Positions 1 to 7,121 of a stretch of 10,037 nucleotides of DNA are shown in pieces. Source of the stretch: Ignavibacteriota bacterium (GTDB lineage: Bacteria > Bacteroidota > Ignavibacteria > Tepidaquicellales > Tepidaquicellaceae); contig PMIW01000198.1 in the NCBI GenBank assembly GCA_003158365.1, positions 2,091 to 12,127 of the forward strand, read 5' to 3'. Below the pieces are notes generated by a model. It was not told the origin of the DNA and ran no database searches. It was given only the letters and a program-made list of their open reading frames with translations. The first letter of the stretch is position 1; every line of letters starts with the position of its first letter. Both the position numbers and the translations under genes were made by a program.

Positions 1-1034
1 AAACAGGCTTTAAAGAATGCGTGAGTTACAAGATGGAACATTCCGAATGACATTGCACCTACTCCGATTGCCATAATCATATATCCGAGCTGGCTGATTG
101 TAGAATACGCAAGTACTTTCTTAATATCGTTTTGAGTTATTGCAATCGTTGCTGAAATAAATGCAGTTATTGCACCTATGAAAGTTACAAAAGTTAATGC
201 ATCTGCGGAAAGCATTACAAAAATCCTTGCTGTTAAATATACACCTGCGGCAACCATTGTTGCGGCGTGTATCAATGCAGATACCGGTGTAGGACCTTCC
301 ATAGCATCCGGCAGCCAAACATGCAGGGGGAACTGTGCCGATTTACCAATTGCACCGCAGAATAATAATATTCCCGCAGCTGTCAGCATTCCACCCTGAA
401 GCTGTCCTGCTGCTACTCCTGCAAAAATGTCAGTAAAATTAAAAGTACCGAGTGTCAGAAAAATAATCATAATACCGATAAAGAATCCCACATCGCCAAT
501 TCTGTTAACAATAAAGGCTTTCTTAGCTGCTTCCTGAGGTGCAGGTTTTTCGTACCAGAAACCAATTAACAAATAAGAACTGACACCTACGAGTTCCCAG
601 AATACATACATCAGAAGAATATTGTTCGTTAAAACAAGTCCAAGCATTGAAAAAGTAAAAAGTCCAAGATAGGAATAATACTTTTTATACTTGGCATCGC
701 CTTCCATGTATTTGACCGAGAATAAATGCACAAATGCACTGATTGCATTTACGACAATTAGCATAATTGCCGAAAGTTCATCTATTACAAAACCTGCAGT
801 GAAACTTGTATTGCCTTTGCCGAGATCAAACCAGTCCACGGTAAATGAATACTTACCCGTCTGTGCAAATACAAACATTACAAACAGGGAAAGTGCAAGG
901 TTTATAAATAACAGTGTGACAGCAATAAAATCTCCCTTTCGGGGAAGTTGATTCCCGAAAAATGCCAATAGCAGAAACGAGAACATTGGTATCAGCAGAA
1001 TTACTAACGGAAGATAATGTAAAGTATTATCCAT
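1..1034 (-). CDS. nuoL: NADH-quinone oxidoreductase subunit L (proton-pumping antiporter-like subunit), 3'-truncated by window edge
   Basis: This is the N-terminal 344 residues of the distal antiporter-like subunit of complex I, an inner-membrane protein that moves protons during quinone reduction. It starts at an ATG (1032-1034), 8 bp after nuoK, with an A/T-only leader (AATAATAATT) and no Shine-Dalgarno. The frame is open to the window edge. Many hydrophobic helices are visible. Residues matching the known proton path are present: Glu147 in 'FWELVGVSSYLL', Lys231 in 'GAIGKSAQFPLHVWLPDA', His256 in 'PTPVSALIHAATMVAAGVYL', and His334/His338 in 'HLVTHAFFKAC'. The 'YEKPAPQEAAKKAFIVNRIGD' region is typical of NuoL rather than NuoM or NuoN. 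About half of a usual 600-700 residue NuoL is visible; the C-terminal lateral helix lies outside. The gene is last in the visible operon, with nuoM and nuoN expected further left. Confidence 0.97.
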   Translation of the reverse strand, partial: MDNTLHYLPLVILLIPMFSFLLLAFFGNQLPRKGDFIAVTLLFINLALSLFVMFVFAQTGKYSFTVDWFDLGKGNTSFTAGFVIDELSAIMLIVVNAISAFVHLFSVKYMEGDAKYKKYYSYLGLFTFSMLGLVLTNNILLMYVFWELVGVSSYLLIGFWYEKPAPQEAAKKAFIVNRIGDVGFFIGIMIIFLTLGTFNFTDIFAGVAAGQLQGGMLTAAGILLFCGAIGKSAQFPLHVWLPDAMEGPTPVSALIHAATMVAAGVYLTARIFVMLSADALTFVTFIGAITAFISATIAITQNDIKKVLAYSTISQLGYMIMAIGVGAMSFGMFHLVTHAFFKAC

Positions 1035-1042
1035 AATTATTA

Positions 1043-1351
1043 TTAATCTTTCATAGTATTTGCTTCATCCACGTTTACAGTGGAGAAGTGATTATATAAA
1101 TTTAGTACTATTGCAAGTGCAATTGCGGCTTCAGAGACTGCAAGTATGATTACAAAAATTGTAATCATCTGCCCGTCAATCCCTATTCCTCCGAAATGTG
1201 AAAAAGCAACAAGGTTAATATTTGCCGCATTGAGAATAAGTTCAATACCCATTAAAATGAGAATTGCATTTTTTCTTGATATAAGCGCAAACAATCCGAT
1301 TCCGAAGAGTATTGCGCTGATGATTAAATAATGTTGTAACCCTATTTCCAT
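1043..1351 (-). CDS. nuoK: NADH-quinone oxidoreductase subunit K
   Basis: A complete 102-residue NuoK, the small three-helix membrane subunit (MrpC-like) linking the quinone module to the antiporter subunits of complex I. Length is the family norm. The two membrane-buried glutamates essential for proton transfer are visible: Glu37 in 'LILMGIELILNAANINLVAF' and Glu74 in 'AVSEAAIALAIVLNLYNHF'. The N-terminal 'LQHYLIISAILFGIGL' and the 'RKN' loop after helix 1 also fit. It begins at an ATG 17 bp after nuoJ and ends 8 bp before nuoL. The leader (AAAGATTTTTATT) has no clear Shine-Dalgarno. The C-terminal tail after residue 89 is short and polar, as usual. Confidence 0.97.
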   Translation of the reverse strand: MEIGLQHYLIISAILFGIGLFALISRKNAILILMGIELILNAANINLVAFSHFGGIGIDGQMITIFVIILAVSEAAIALAIVLNLYNHFSTVNVDEANTMKD

Positions 1352-1368
1352 AATAAAAATCTTTTATT

Positions 1369-1866
1369 TTATTGTTTTGATTTCCTTGCATACATTGCCG
1401 AACCTATTAATGCAACTAAAAGTACAATTGACGCTATCTCAAACGGTAATAAGTAACCTGTCAGCATCATTTTTCCAATCTGATTTACAGTTACTTCGTT
1501 ATTGAGAGGCGCTCTGATATTCCATTTCGTTGTCAGCATTATTACAATCAGAATTGCCGTTATTCCGACTGCAAAAATAACCGACGGAATCACGTTCAAT
1601 GCGTTTGATGTTATATCGACTTCTGTAACTTTTCGCGTCAGCATAATACCAAACAGAAGCAAAATAAGTATTCCCCCGACGTAAACCATTATCTGCGTGA
1701 TTGCAATAAAATCGGCTCTTAATAATATATAAAGCACTGCAATGCTGAATAAAGAAATAAACAGCGCAACAGCAGAATACATAATATTTTTAGTTGTAAC
1801 TAAATAAACAGCCGAACCGATAGTTATTAACGCAAATATGTAAAATAAAACTGTAGAGTAATTCAT
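1369..1866 (-). CDS. nuoJ: NADH-quinone oxidoreductase subunit J
   Basis: A complete 165-residue NuoJ, a five-helix inner-membrane subunit of complex I that lies between NuoH/NuoA and NuoK and helps couple quinone reduction to proton movement. The signature third helix is visible around residues 59-76 ('QIMVYVGGILILLLFGIML'); in known structures this helix carries a mobile pi-bulge. The preceding 'LRADFIAITQ' matches the family's acidic 'EF/DF' helix start. Helices near residues 5-25, 30-50, 88-110 and 140-160 complete the topology. It starts at an ATG only 9 bp after the nuoI stop, so translational coupling is likely. No Shine-Dalgarno is apparent. Identification rests on the helix 3 motif, length and position between nuoI and nuoK. 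Confidence 0.96.
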   Translation of the reverse strand: MNYSTVLFYIFALITIGSAVYLVTTKNIMYSAVALFISLFSIAVLYILLRADFIAITQIMVYVGGILILLLFGIMLTRKVTEVDITSNALNVIPSVIFAVGITAILIVIMLTTKWNIRAPLNNEVTVNQIGKMMLTGYLLPFEIASIVLLVALIGSAMYARKSKQ

Positions 1867-1875
1867 AATCTGATT

Positions 1876-2481
1876 TTAAGTTTCTTTTTCTATATCTGTT
1901 GCCGGTTTCTGTGTTTCTTCCGGTTTCTTTTCTACGGGCTTTTTTGCAGCTGCTGCAGCAGTTTCTTTTTTCTTGGCCAGCTCGATTGCATACTCTTCTA
2001 TTTTCTTTTTCTTTTCTACTGCCATTTCCGGTGTCATGTCCGTGAATTCATAAAGCAAATCCGACCTGGTAAAAGTGGAAAACTCAAATACATCGGTCAT
2101 GTAAATACATTCTGTGGGACACGGAAAAACACATAACTGGCAATAACAGCATTTCGCAAAATCAATCGTGAATTTCGGAACAAATAATGCTTTCTTTTTT
2201 CCCTGTGATGTTGTACCTGTTTTACCTACTATATCACCCGGTACAGCTTTTATTGTTTCTATATCTATACAACTGACAGGGCAGGCTTTTGCACACTGGT
2301 CACATCCGATACAGTCATCCATATTTACAAACAGCCTGTTTCTTTCCCTTTCCGGAAGCTGAAGTTTTTGTTCGGGATATTGAATCGTTACCTTCTTCTG
2401 GAACATATGCCTGAATGTAATCGACATACCGATTAATATCGACGAAATTGCCAGATAAATATTTTTAAAATAAACTTTCAT
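1876..2481 (-). CDS. nuoI: NADH-quinone oxidoreductase subunit I (8Fe-8S ferredoxin-type subunit)
   Basis: A complete 201-residue NuoI, the peripheral-arm subunit that carries two [4Fe-4S] clusters (N6a and N6b) and passes electrons to cluster N2 in NuoB. Cluster motif 1 is Cys57, Cys60, Cys63 and Cys67 in 'CIGCDQCAKACP'; motif 2 is Cys111, Cys114, Cys117 and Cys121 in 'CCYCQLCVFPCP'. Extra cysteines occur at 71, 112 and 125. An amphipathic N-terminal helix ('IYLAISSILIGMSITFRHMF') fits membrane docking. The linker between the motifs contains 'KTGTTSQGKKK', a type I associate with Bacteroidota NuoI. From about residue 153 there is a Lys/Glu/Ala-rich extension of nearly 50 residues including AAAAA and 'KKPVEKKPEETQKP', absent from E. 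coli or Thermus NuoI. It starts at an ATG 25 bp after nuoH. Confidence 0.97.
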   Translation of the reverse strand: MKVYFKNIYLAISSILIGMSITFRHMFQKKVTIQYPEQKLQLPERERNRLFVNMDDCIGCDQCAKACPVSCIDIETIKAVPGDIVGKTGTTSQGKKKALFVPKFTIDFAKCCYCQLCVFPCPTECIYMTDVFEFSTFTRSDLLYEFTDMTPEMAVEKKKKIEEYAIELAKKKETAAAAAKKPVEKKPEETQKPATDIEKET

Positions 2482-2506
2482 ATAATTTTAAAATTCTTTT
2501 CAATTT

Positions 2507-3562
2507 TTATAAAACCAAATATAAGCCGACTGCAAAAACGCAGACTAGCGCAATCGGAATTAAATATTTCCAGCATAGCTGCATTAACTGGTCAACTCTG
2601 AGTCTTGGCAGAGTCCATCTTAACCAAATCTGAACAAATACAAAGAATAAACCTTTTCCTATGAACCATGCAAATTGCATCCACGGTGTATTTAATACCG
2701 GTATGGCGTTTCCAAACGGAGACTGCCATCCGCCCAGAAATAATGTAACTACAATTCCCGATACTGCAAACATCTGCGCATACTCCGCAAATAAAAACAT
2801 TACCATCTGCATACCGGCGTATTCAAGGTGGACACCCGCTACAATTTCACTGTCAGCTTCAACCAGGTCAAACGGCGTCCTGTTTGCCTCAGCAAGCGTG
2901 GAAATAAATAATATAAGGGCAGCGATTACAAGAAACGGAATTAATATTACTTTAGATAATCCTCCGGGACCGCCGAATATGAACCAGTTCTGTATTCCGC
3001 CTGCCTGAAGTTCACAGAACTTCTGCATGCTGAGCGTACCGGCTAACATAACAATATTCAGTGCCGCAAGCGCAGTCGGAATTTCATAACTCACAATTTG
3101 AGCTACAGACCTCATACTTCCATATAAAGAATACTTATTGTTGGAAGACCATCCGCCAATCAGCATTCCGACCACACTTATAGATGTAATCGCAAAGAAA
3201 TAAAAAAGCCCGATGTTCAAATCGACTCCGACATAAATACTGCTGAACGGAATAATTGCAAACCCCAGCAATGTACCTGTGAAGACCACGAACGGAGCCA
3301 TCCAGTAAAGCCATTTGTCTGCTCTTTCGGGAAGAACCATCTCCTTTTGAAGCAGTTTTATTGCATCAACTATCGGCTGCAATATGCCCGTTCTTCCGCC
3401 TGCCCTGTTTGGTCCCGGCCTGTTTTGCATAAATGCCGAAACTTTTCTTTCAGCAAGCACTGCATAAAGCGCAAACACTATTACGAATGCAAAAAGCGGG
3501 ACAGGAATTATTAAATCCTTTATTAATTCACTCCCGAATATATCTAATAAAAACTTATCCAA
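2507..3562 (-). CDS. nuoH: NADH-quinone oxidoreductase subunit H (quinone-channel subunit), TTG start
   Basis: A 351-residue NuoH (ND1-like), the membrane subunit that, with NuoB and NuoD, forms the ubiquinone/menaquinone chamber and the first part of the proton path. About eight hydrophobic helices are visible. Signature regions: 'ERKVSAFMQNRPGPNRAG' from residue 38, 'GWSSNNKYSLYGSMRSVAQ' from 137 with Glu160 after it, and 'EANRTPFDLVEADSEIVAG' from 225 followed by 'HLEYAGMQ'. The best start is TTG at 3562: no in-frame ATG lies upstream, the next methionine is residue 45, past the first helix, and the TTG places ERK about 38 residues in, as in relatives. It lies 35 bp after nuoD, exactly where nuoE, nuoF and nuoG would sit in a 14-gene operon. 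Confidence 0.96.
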   Translation of the reverse strand: MDKFLLDIFGSELIKDLIIPVPLFAFVIVFALYAVLAERKVSAFMQNRPGPNRAGGRTGILQPIVDAIKLLQKEMVLPERADKWLYWMAPFVVFTGTLLGFAIIPFSSIYVGVDLNIGLFYFFAITSISVVGMLIGGWSSNNKYSLYGSMRSVAQIVSYEIPTALAALNIVMLAGTLSMQKFCELQAGGIQNWFIFGGPGGLSKVILIPFLVIAALILFISTLAEANRTPFDLVEADSEIVAGVHLEYAGMQMVMFLFAEYAQMFAVSGIVVTLFLGGWQSPFGNAIPVLNTPWMQFAWFIGKGLFFVFVQIWLRWTLPRLRVDQLMQLCWKYLIPIALVCVFAVGLYLVL

Positions 3563-3597
3563 AATAGTATATTTTTAAAAAAGTTTATTTTTGTTTT

Positions 3598-4716
3598 TTA
3601 TCTGTCAATACAGCCAAGAACTATATCGAGACTTCCAAGTGTCATTACAACATCAGCAATCATATATCCTTTGGATAATGCCCTGATTAAACTTAAATTG
3701 CAGAATGAAGGTGAGCGCGCCTTTACCCTGTACGGATTCAAACTTCCGTCACTGATTATATAATATCCCAGTTCACCTTTAGGCGTCTCAGTTCTTGCAT
3801 ATACTTCCCCTACAGGTGGCTTAACTCTCTTGGGAATCTGCGACTGAACATCTCCTTCAGGTATATTATCTATTGCCTGCTCGATTATTTTTATTGACTC
3901 TTCCATTTCGTGAATCCTTACCATGTACCTGTCCCAGTTATCACCCACTGTTCCTTTTAATCCCTGTCCGACAGGAATATCAAAATCGAATTTCGGATAT
4001 ATCGAATAAGGGTCGTTTTTTCTTAAGTCAAATTTTATACCTGAGCCTCTTAAAACAGGCCCGGCAGCTCCTGCATTAATTGCATAATCTGCAGGAAGGA
4101 TTCCTATGTTCGCCGTTCTTTCTATAAAAATTTTATTGAAAGATAAAAGATTATTTAATTCGGAAACTTTCGGTTTAAAAAATTCAACGAATTCTTTCAC
4201 TTTCTTTTGAAAATTTACAGGTATATCGTGAGATAATCCGCCGACCCAGAAATAATTATACAGCAATCTTGCACCGCACGTAATTTCAAATAATTCCAGT
4301 ACTCTTTCTCTTGTAGCCATGCAGTAAAGAAAAGGAGTAAATGCACCTGCATCATTTCCGTATGTTCCTATAGCCAAAAGGTGAGAAGCAAGCCTCTGCA
4401 ATTCGGACATAATCACTCTTATATACTCAACTCTTTCAGGTACTTCAATACCCATCAGTTTTTCGACTGCAATTACATAACTTAGTTCGTTGCTCATTGC
4501 ATTCACATAATCCATTCTGTCTGCATAAGGTATAACCTGAGGATATGTCATAGCTTCAGTGTGTTTTTCAAAACACCTGTGTAAATAACCTATGTATGGT
4601 TTAACGTCGATGACTATTTCACCTTCGAGGGTTAACTGTAATCTGAGTACCCCGTGAGTAGACGGGTGCTGGGGTCCCATATTCAATACCATATCTTCGG
4701 TTCTGATTTCAGCCAT
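3598..4716 (-). CDS. nuoD: NADH-quinone oxidoreductase subunit D (49 kDa, quinone-site subunit)
   Basis: A complete 372-residue NuoD, the [NiFe]-hydrogenase-derived subunit forming the quinone-reduction site near cluster N2. The N-terminal 'GPQHPSTHGVLRL' carries His21, and 'RMDYVNAMSNELSY' carries Tyr70. These align with Thermus Nqo4 His38 and Tyr87, the residues that hold the quinone headgroup, so the active site looks intact. The end 'GSLDIVLGCIDR' is the canonical family C-terminus. The protein is shorter than the roughly 400-residue NADH-linked enzymes: between 'AIDNIPEGDVQSQIPKRVKPP' and 'GEVYARTETPKGELGYY' it lacks the 'SMEALIHHFK...TEGF'-like helix. It is separate from nuoC (25 bp gap), not fused as in E. 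coli. The ATG at 4714-4716 has no strong Shine-Dalgarno. Confidence 0.98.
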   Translation of the reverse strand: MAEIRTEDMVLNMGPQHPSTHGVLRLQLTLEGEIVIDVKPYIGYLHRCFEKHTEAMTYPQVIPYADRMDYVNAMSNELSYVIAVEKLMGIEVPERVEYIRVIMSELQRLASHLLAIGTYGNDAGAFTPFLYCMATRERVLELFEITCGARLLYNYFWVGGLSHDIPVNFQKKVKEFVEFFKPKVSELNNLLSFNKIFIERTANIGILPADYAINAGAAGPVLRGSGIKFDLRKNDPYSIYPKFDFDIPVGQGLKGTVGDNWDRYMVRIHEMEESIKIIEQAIDNIPEGDVQSQIPKRVKPPVGEVYARTETPKGELGYYIISDGSLNPYRVKARSPSFCNLSLIRALSKGYMIADVVMTLGSLDIVLGCIDR

Positions 4717-4741
4717 ATTATTTTATTATCTTAAAATTCTA

Positions 4742-5221
4742 TTAATAAGGAACTTTCATTCCATTGTAAAATTCAGGTACTTTATAATCTTTTCTTAATG
4801 AATGCCCTTCCCAGTCCTCAGGACATAAGATTCTTCTCAGGTCGGGATGATTTTCAAAAATCACGCCTATCAGGTCATATGCTTCCCGCTCGTGCCAGTC
4901 GGCTGCAGCCCAGACATCCGATACTGTCGGAACATTCGGGTCGGTCTTTGGAACCACAGTTTTCAAAACCAATTTATGATTTAATGCAAAAGAAGATAAA
5001 TGATAAACTACCGCAAGATTATCCTTATCATAATCAACCCCGCTCAGGCAGTTCAAATAATCGAACTGTAGCCTTTCTTCATCCCGCAAAAATAAACATA
5101 CTGCATTAATATTCTTTGCATCTATAATCATATAAGGGTCAACAGGCTTATCAGTTACAGGCTCGCCGATTCCCTCTTCAAATGCCAATTTTAAAATGTT
5201 ATATATTTCTTTAATATCCAT
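4742..5221 (-). CDS. nuoC: NADH-quinone oxidoreductase subunit C (30 kDa)
   Basis: A complete 159-residue NuoC, a cofactor-free structural subunit of the complex I quinone module that packs against NuoD. The family signature is clear in residues 109-132: 'WHEREAYDLIGVIFENHPD' followed by LRRIL, then 'DWEGHSLRKDYKVPEF' near the C-terminus. Length matches short stand-alone NuoC proteins. Its ATG (5219-5221) is one of the few in the operon with a recognisable Shine-Dalgarno, AGGA with a 6-base spacer. It follows nuoB by 22 bp and precedes nuoD by 25 bp. Confidence 0.97.
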   Translation of the reverse strand: MDIKEIYNILKLAFEEGIGEPVTDKPVDPYMIIDAKNINAVCLFLRDEERLQFDYLNCLSGVDYDKDNLAVVYHLSSFALNHKLVLKTVVPKTDPNVPTVSDVWAAADWHEREAYDLIGVIFENHPDLRRILCPEDWEGHSLRKDYKVPEFYNGMKVPY

Positions 5222-5227
5222 TTTATT

Positions 5228-5231
5228 TCCT
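5228..5231 (-). promoter_or_regulatory. Ribosome binding site of nuoC
   Basis: The minus strand reads TAGGAAATAAA before the nuoC ATG, giving an AGGA core with a six-base spacer. It supports the nuoC start and stands out from the Shine-Dalgarno-less leaders of several neighbours. Confidence 0.45.
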
Positions 5232-5243
5232 ATAAAAAATTTA

Positions 5244-5753
5244 TTAATTTGTTTTTCTCGCCAGCGACTGGTTTCTTATTTTTTCCTGTAGCTTAAGCAA
5301 TCCTTCAAGCAGAGCTTCGGGTCTCGGCGGACAGCCCGGTACATATACATCAACGGGAATTATCCTGTCAACACCTTTTAGTACATGGTAACCGTGCTCC
5401 CAGTATGGACCGCCGCAATTTGCACAGCTTCCCATGGATAAACAATATTTCGGTTCCGGCATTTGCTCCCATAACCTTTTTATTCTTGTTGCCATCTTTA
5501 ATGTAACAGTACCGGATATCAATATGATATCGATATGTCTCGGTGACGGACGCGGAATGATTCCGAACCTGTCGAGGTCATAATGCGATGCCGATGTTGC
5601 CATCATTTCGATAGCACAGCACGCTAACCCGAAAAACATCTGCCACATTGATGATAACCTGCCCCAGTTTAAAAGCTTATCCGCAGATGTGATTATAATG
5701 TTTCCGCTTTCAAACTGCTCAATGTGCGTGTCAAGTTTATTTAATATTCCCAT
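5244..5753 (-). CDS. nuoB: NADH-quinone oxidoreductase subunit B (cluster N2 subunit)
   Basis: A complete 169-residue NuoB (PSST), which holds [4Fe-4S] cluster N2, the direct electron donor to quinone. Visible N2 ligands are the adjacent Cys45-Cys46 in 'FFGLACCAIEMM', Cys110 in 'SMGSCANCGGPYWEHGY', and Cys141 in 'VPGCPPRPEALLEGLLKLQ'. The 'SRHDxxRxG'-like region appears as 'SASHYDLDRFGIIPRPSPR'. The N-terminus is short and lacks the extra leader of some proteobacterial homologues. The ATG (5751-5753) lies 5 bp after the nuoA stop, so translation is probably coupled; its immediate leader is AATAATT with no classical Shine-Dalgarno. Confidence 0.98.
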   Translation of the reverse strand: MGILNKLDTHIEQFESGNIIITSADKLLNWGRLSSMWQMFFGLACCAIEMMATSASHYDLDRFGIIPRPSPRHIDIILISGTVTLKMATRIKRLWEQMPEPKYCLSMGSCANCGGPYWEHGYHVLKGVDRIIPVDVYVPGCPPRPEALLEGLLKLQEKIRNQSLARKTN

Positions 5754-5758
5754 AATTA

Positions 5759-6169
5759 TTAATTTCCGGCTTTAAAAATTTCTCTTTCCAGTTTAGGTAA
5801 TACAGGTTGGGGTTTATCCCATTGCAAATCTCCTTTTACCCATACATATGCCAATCCTACGATTAATATAATTAAAAAGACTGCCATCTCAATAAAAGCA
5901 ATCAGCCCCATTTCCCTGAAAACTACCGCCCACGGAAAAAGGAAAACAATTTCAACATCGAAAATAATAAATATCAATGCCGTTATATAAAATCTTATAT
6001 TAAATTTTATCCATGTCTCCCCGACTGTATCTTCACCGCATTCGTAGGTCGTATATTTTCCTTTGGTAGGTCTTTTCGGACTGACTATCTTTGCTGATAC
6101 CAATGCAATAGCAACGAATCCTAATGCAAATATCAGGAAAATGAAAACTTGCCCGTAATCTGATAACAT
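5759..6169 (-). CDS. nuoA: NADH-quinone oxidoreductase subunit A
   Basis: A complete 136-residue NuoA (ND3-like), a three-helix membrane subunit at the junction of the peripheral and membrane arms of complex I. The conserved loop 'YTTYECGEDTVGETWIKFN' contains the cysteine-bearing 'YECG' motif, and helix 2 shows 'RFYITALIFIIFDVEIVFLF' with the characteristic 'FDVE' acidic pair, followed by 'PWAVVF'. It is the first nuo gene; the operon reads on through nuoB, C, D, H, I, J, K and L. The ATG is preceded by AAAAGG nine bases upstream, the best ribosome-binding site in the operon, as expected for a first gene. A 62 bp A/T-rich gap separates it from birA upstream. Confidence 0.97.
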   Translation of the reverse strand: MLSDYGQVFIFLIFALGFVAIALVSAKIVSPKRPTKGKYTTYECGEDTVGETWIKFNIRFYITALIFIIFDVEIVFLFPWAVVFREMGLIAFIEMAVFLIILIVGLAYVWVKGDLQWDKPQPVLPKLEREIFKAGN

Positions 6170-6178
6170 TATTTATAA

Positions 6179-6184
6179 CCTTTT
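6179..6184 (-). promoter_or_regulatory. Ribosome binding site of nuoA
   Basis: On the minus strand this reads AAAAGG and ends nine bases before the nuoA ATG. It is notable because most of the downstream nuo genes (nuoD, H, J, K, L) have A/T-only leaders with no Shine-Dalgarno. It supports the chosen nuoA start and suggests independent initiation at the head of the operon. The short surrounding gap contains several TATAAT-like strings, but none paired with a convincing upstream box, so I do not call a promoter here. Confidence 0.5.
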
Positions 6185-6231
6185 GATAATTTTAAAAAAT
6201 TAGTAAAGGAATATAAAATTACTTAAAATTA

Positions 6232-7020
6232 TTAATAAATAAAACTGATTTCTCCGGTATAGTATACTGAATATTTCTTGTTGTTGAATTCATCAACAGT
6301 CTCAATCTTAATACCACCGTCACTCTCAACGTTTATTATTTTTCCGTTAATTTCTATATTATCAGCGGTTTTTCTAAATTTTACTTCTTTATTGATTATT
6401 TGTGAATTTGATTTCCATAAATTAAGTATTTTATCCGTATCGTTTAATAAATTTATATTTGCATAAAATTCCTTAACTATTCTTATTAATAATTCTTCAA
6501 GTTCAAAAATAATACCTGTTTCTTTTCTGAGAGATGTCGCTTTTTTCGAAATATTTTCCGAAAAATCTCTCTGGTTTACATTAATTCCAACACCAATAAT
6601 AAATTTTTTTTCATCATCTTTCACATTAATAAGCTCTGAAAGTATTCCTCCGAATTTTTTATTCTTTAACAGTAAATCGTTAGGCCACTTTAATGTAAAA
6701 TTGTACTGCATATAATCAGGAAAGATTTCTTTAATAGCTTTCAGCACTATGTAAGAGATATAGAAATTTACTATAAAAACATTCTTCGTATTGATTTTAA
6801 AACTTTTCACAATTGAAAAAGTAAGATTGTCACCTTCAAGCGATTCCCAAATCCTGTTAAATCTTCCCCTGCCTTCATACTGGTAAGGAGTGATAATCAG
6901 ATTATCACTTTCTATATTATTTTCTTTTGCATACTTGTTTGTCGAATGCAACTGAGAATAATAAATAACATCTTTCAAACCCGAATTCTCAAGGCTCTCT
7001 TTTATATATTGTAATTTCAT
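6232..7020 (-). CDS. birA: Biotin--[acetyl-CoA-carboxylase] ligase, single-domain (no DNA-binding domain)
   Basis: A 262-residue biotin protein ligase, a cytoplasmic enzyme that makes biotinoyl-AMP and attaches biotin to a carrier-protein lysine, for example in acetyl-CoA carboxylase. Catalytic motifs: 'HSTNKYAKEN' from residue 25, the biotin/ATP-binding 'EGRGRFNRIWES' with the GRGRxxRxW core at 50-58, 'KWPNDL' at 111-116 with the catalytic lysine, 'KKFGGILSEL' near 121-130, and 'IGVGINVNQ' near 142-150. A C-terminal beta-barrel-like cap begins around 213. Only about 20 residues precede the catalytic fold, so there is no winged-helix repressor domain; this is class I type and should not repress biotin genes. 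The sequence is rich in Asn, Ile and Lys, more so than the nuo proteins. It lies 101 bp after the protease and 62 bp before nuoA. The ATG has no Shine-Dalgarno. Confidence 0.93.
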   Translation of the reverse strand: MKLQYIKESLENSGLKDVIYYSQLHSTNKYAKENNIESDNLIITPYQYEGRGRFNRIWESLEGDNLTFSIVKSFKINTKNVFIVNFYISYIVLKAIKEIFPDYMQYNFTLKWPNDLLLKNKKFGGILSELINVKDDEKKFIIGVGINVNQRDFSENISKKATSLRKETGIIFELEELLIRIVKEFYANINLLNDTDKILNLWKSNSQIINKEVKFRKTADNIEINGKIINVESDGGIKIETVDEFNNKKYSVYYTGEISFIY

Positions 7021-7121
7021 AGAATTTAAGACGTAATGTGCAATTTAGCAGAAATAATGTTTGGTATATATGTAATTTTTAAAGAAGAATTTAAATCGTT
7101 GTATTTTATCGGCTTTATTTA

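Noticed and set aside
121..318. A cysteine-rich 65-residue open frame on the minus strand
   Set aside because: It lies wholly inside nuoL in another frame. The nuoL frame gives an unbroken, family-perfect translation across it, so the cysteine content is a by-product of codon usage.
2661..3008. A 115-residue plus-strand open frame
   Set aside because: It is antisense to the conserved core of nuoH, including the EANRTPFD region, and shows no protein-like pattern of its own.
1043..6169. Cyanobacterial or plastid Ndh, formate hydrogenlyase, or Mrp antiporter identity for the cluster
   Set aside because: NuoD has the quinone-type His21/Tyr70 site and no [NiFe] cysteine pairs, which excludes a hydrogenase; NuoA, B, C, D, H and I exclude Mrp. 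Gene order and NuoI/NuoD sequence fit bacterial 11-subunit Nuo better than cyanobacterial Ndh.
7021..7121. Possible terminator or promoter between the protease gene and birA
   Set aside because: I found no G/C-containing stem followed by Ts and no paired promoter boxes in either direction; only short A/T repeats such as TTTAAA are present.
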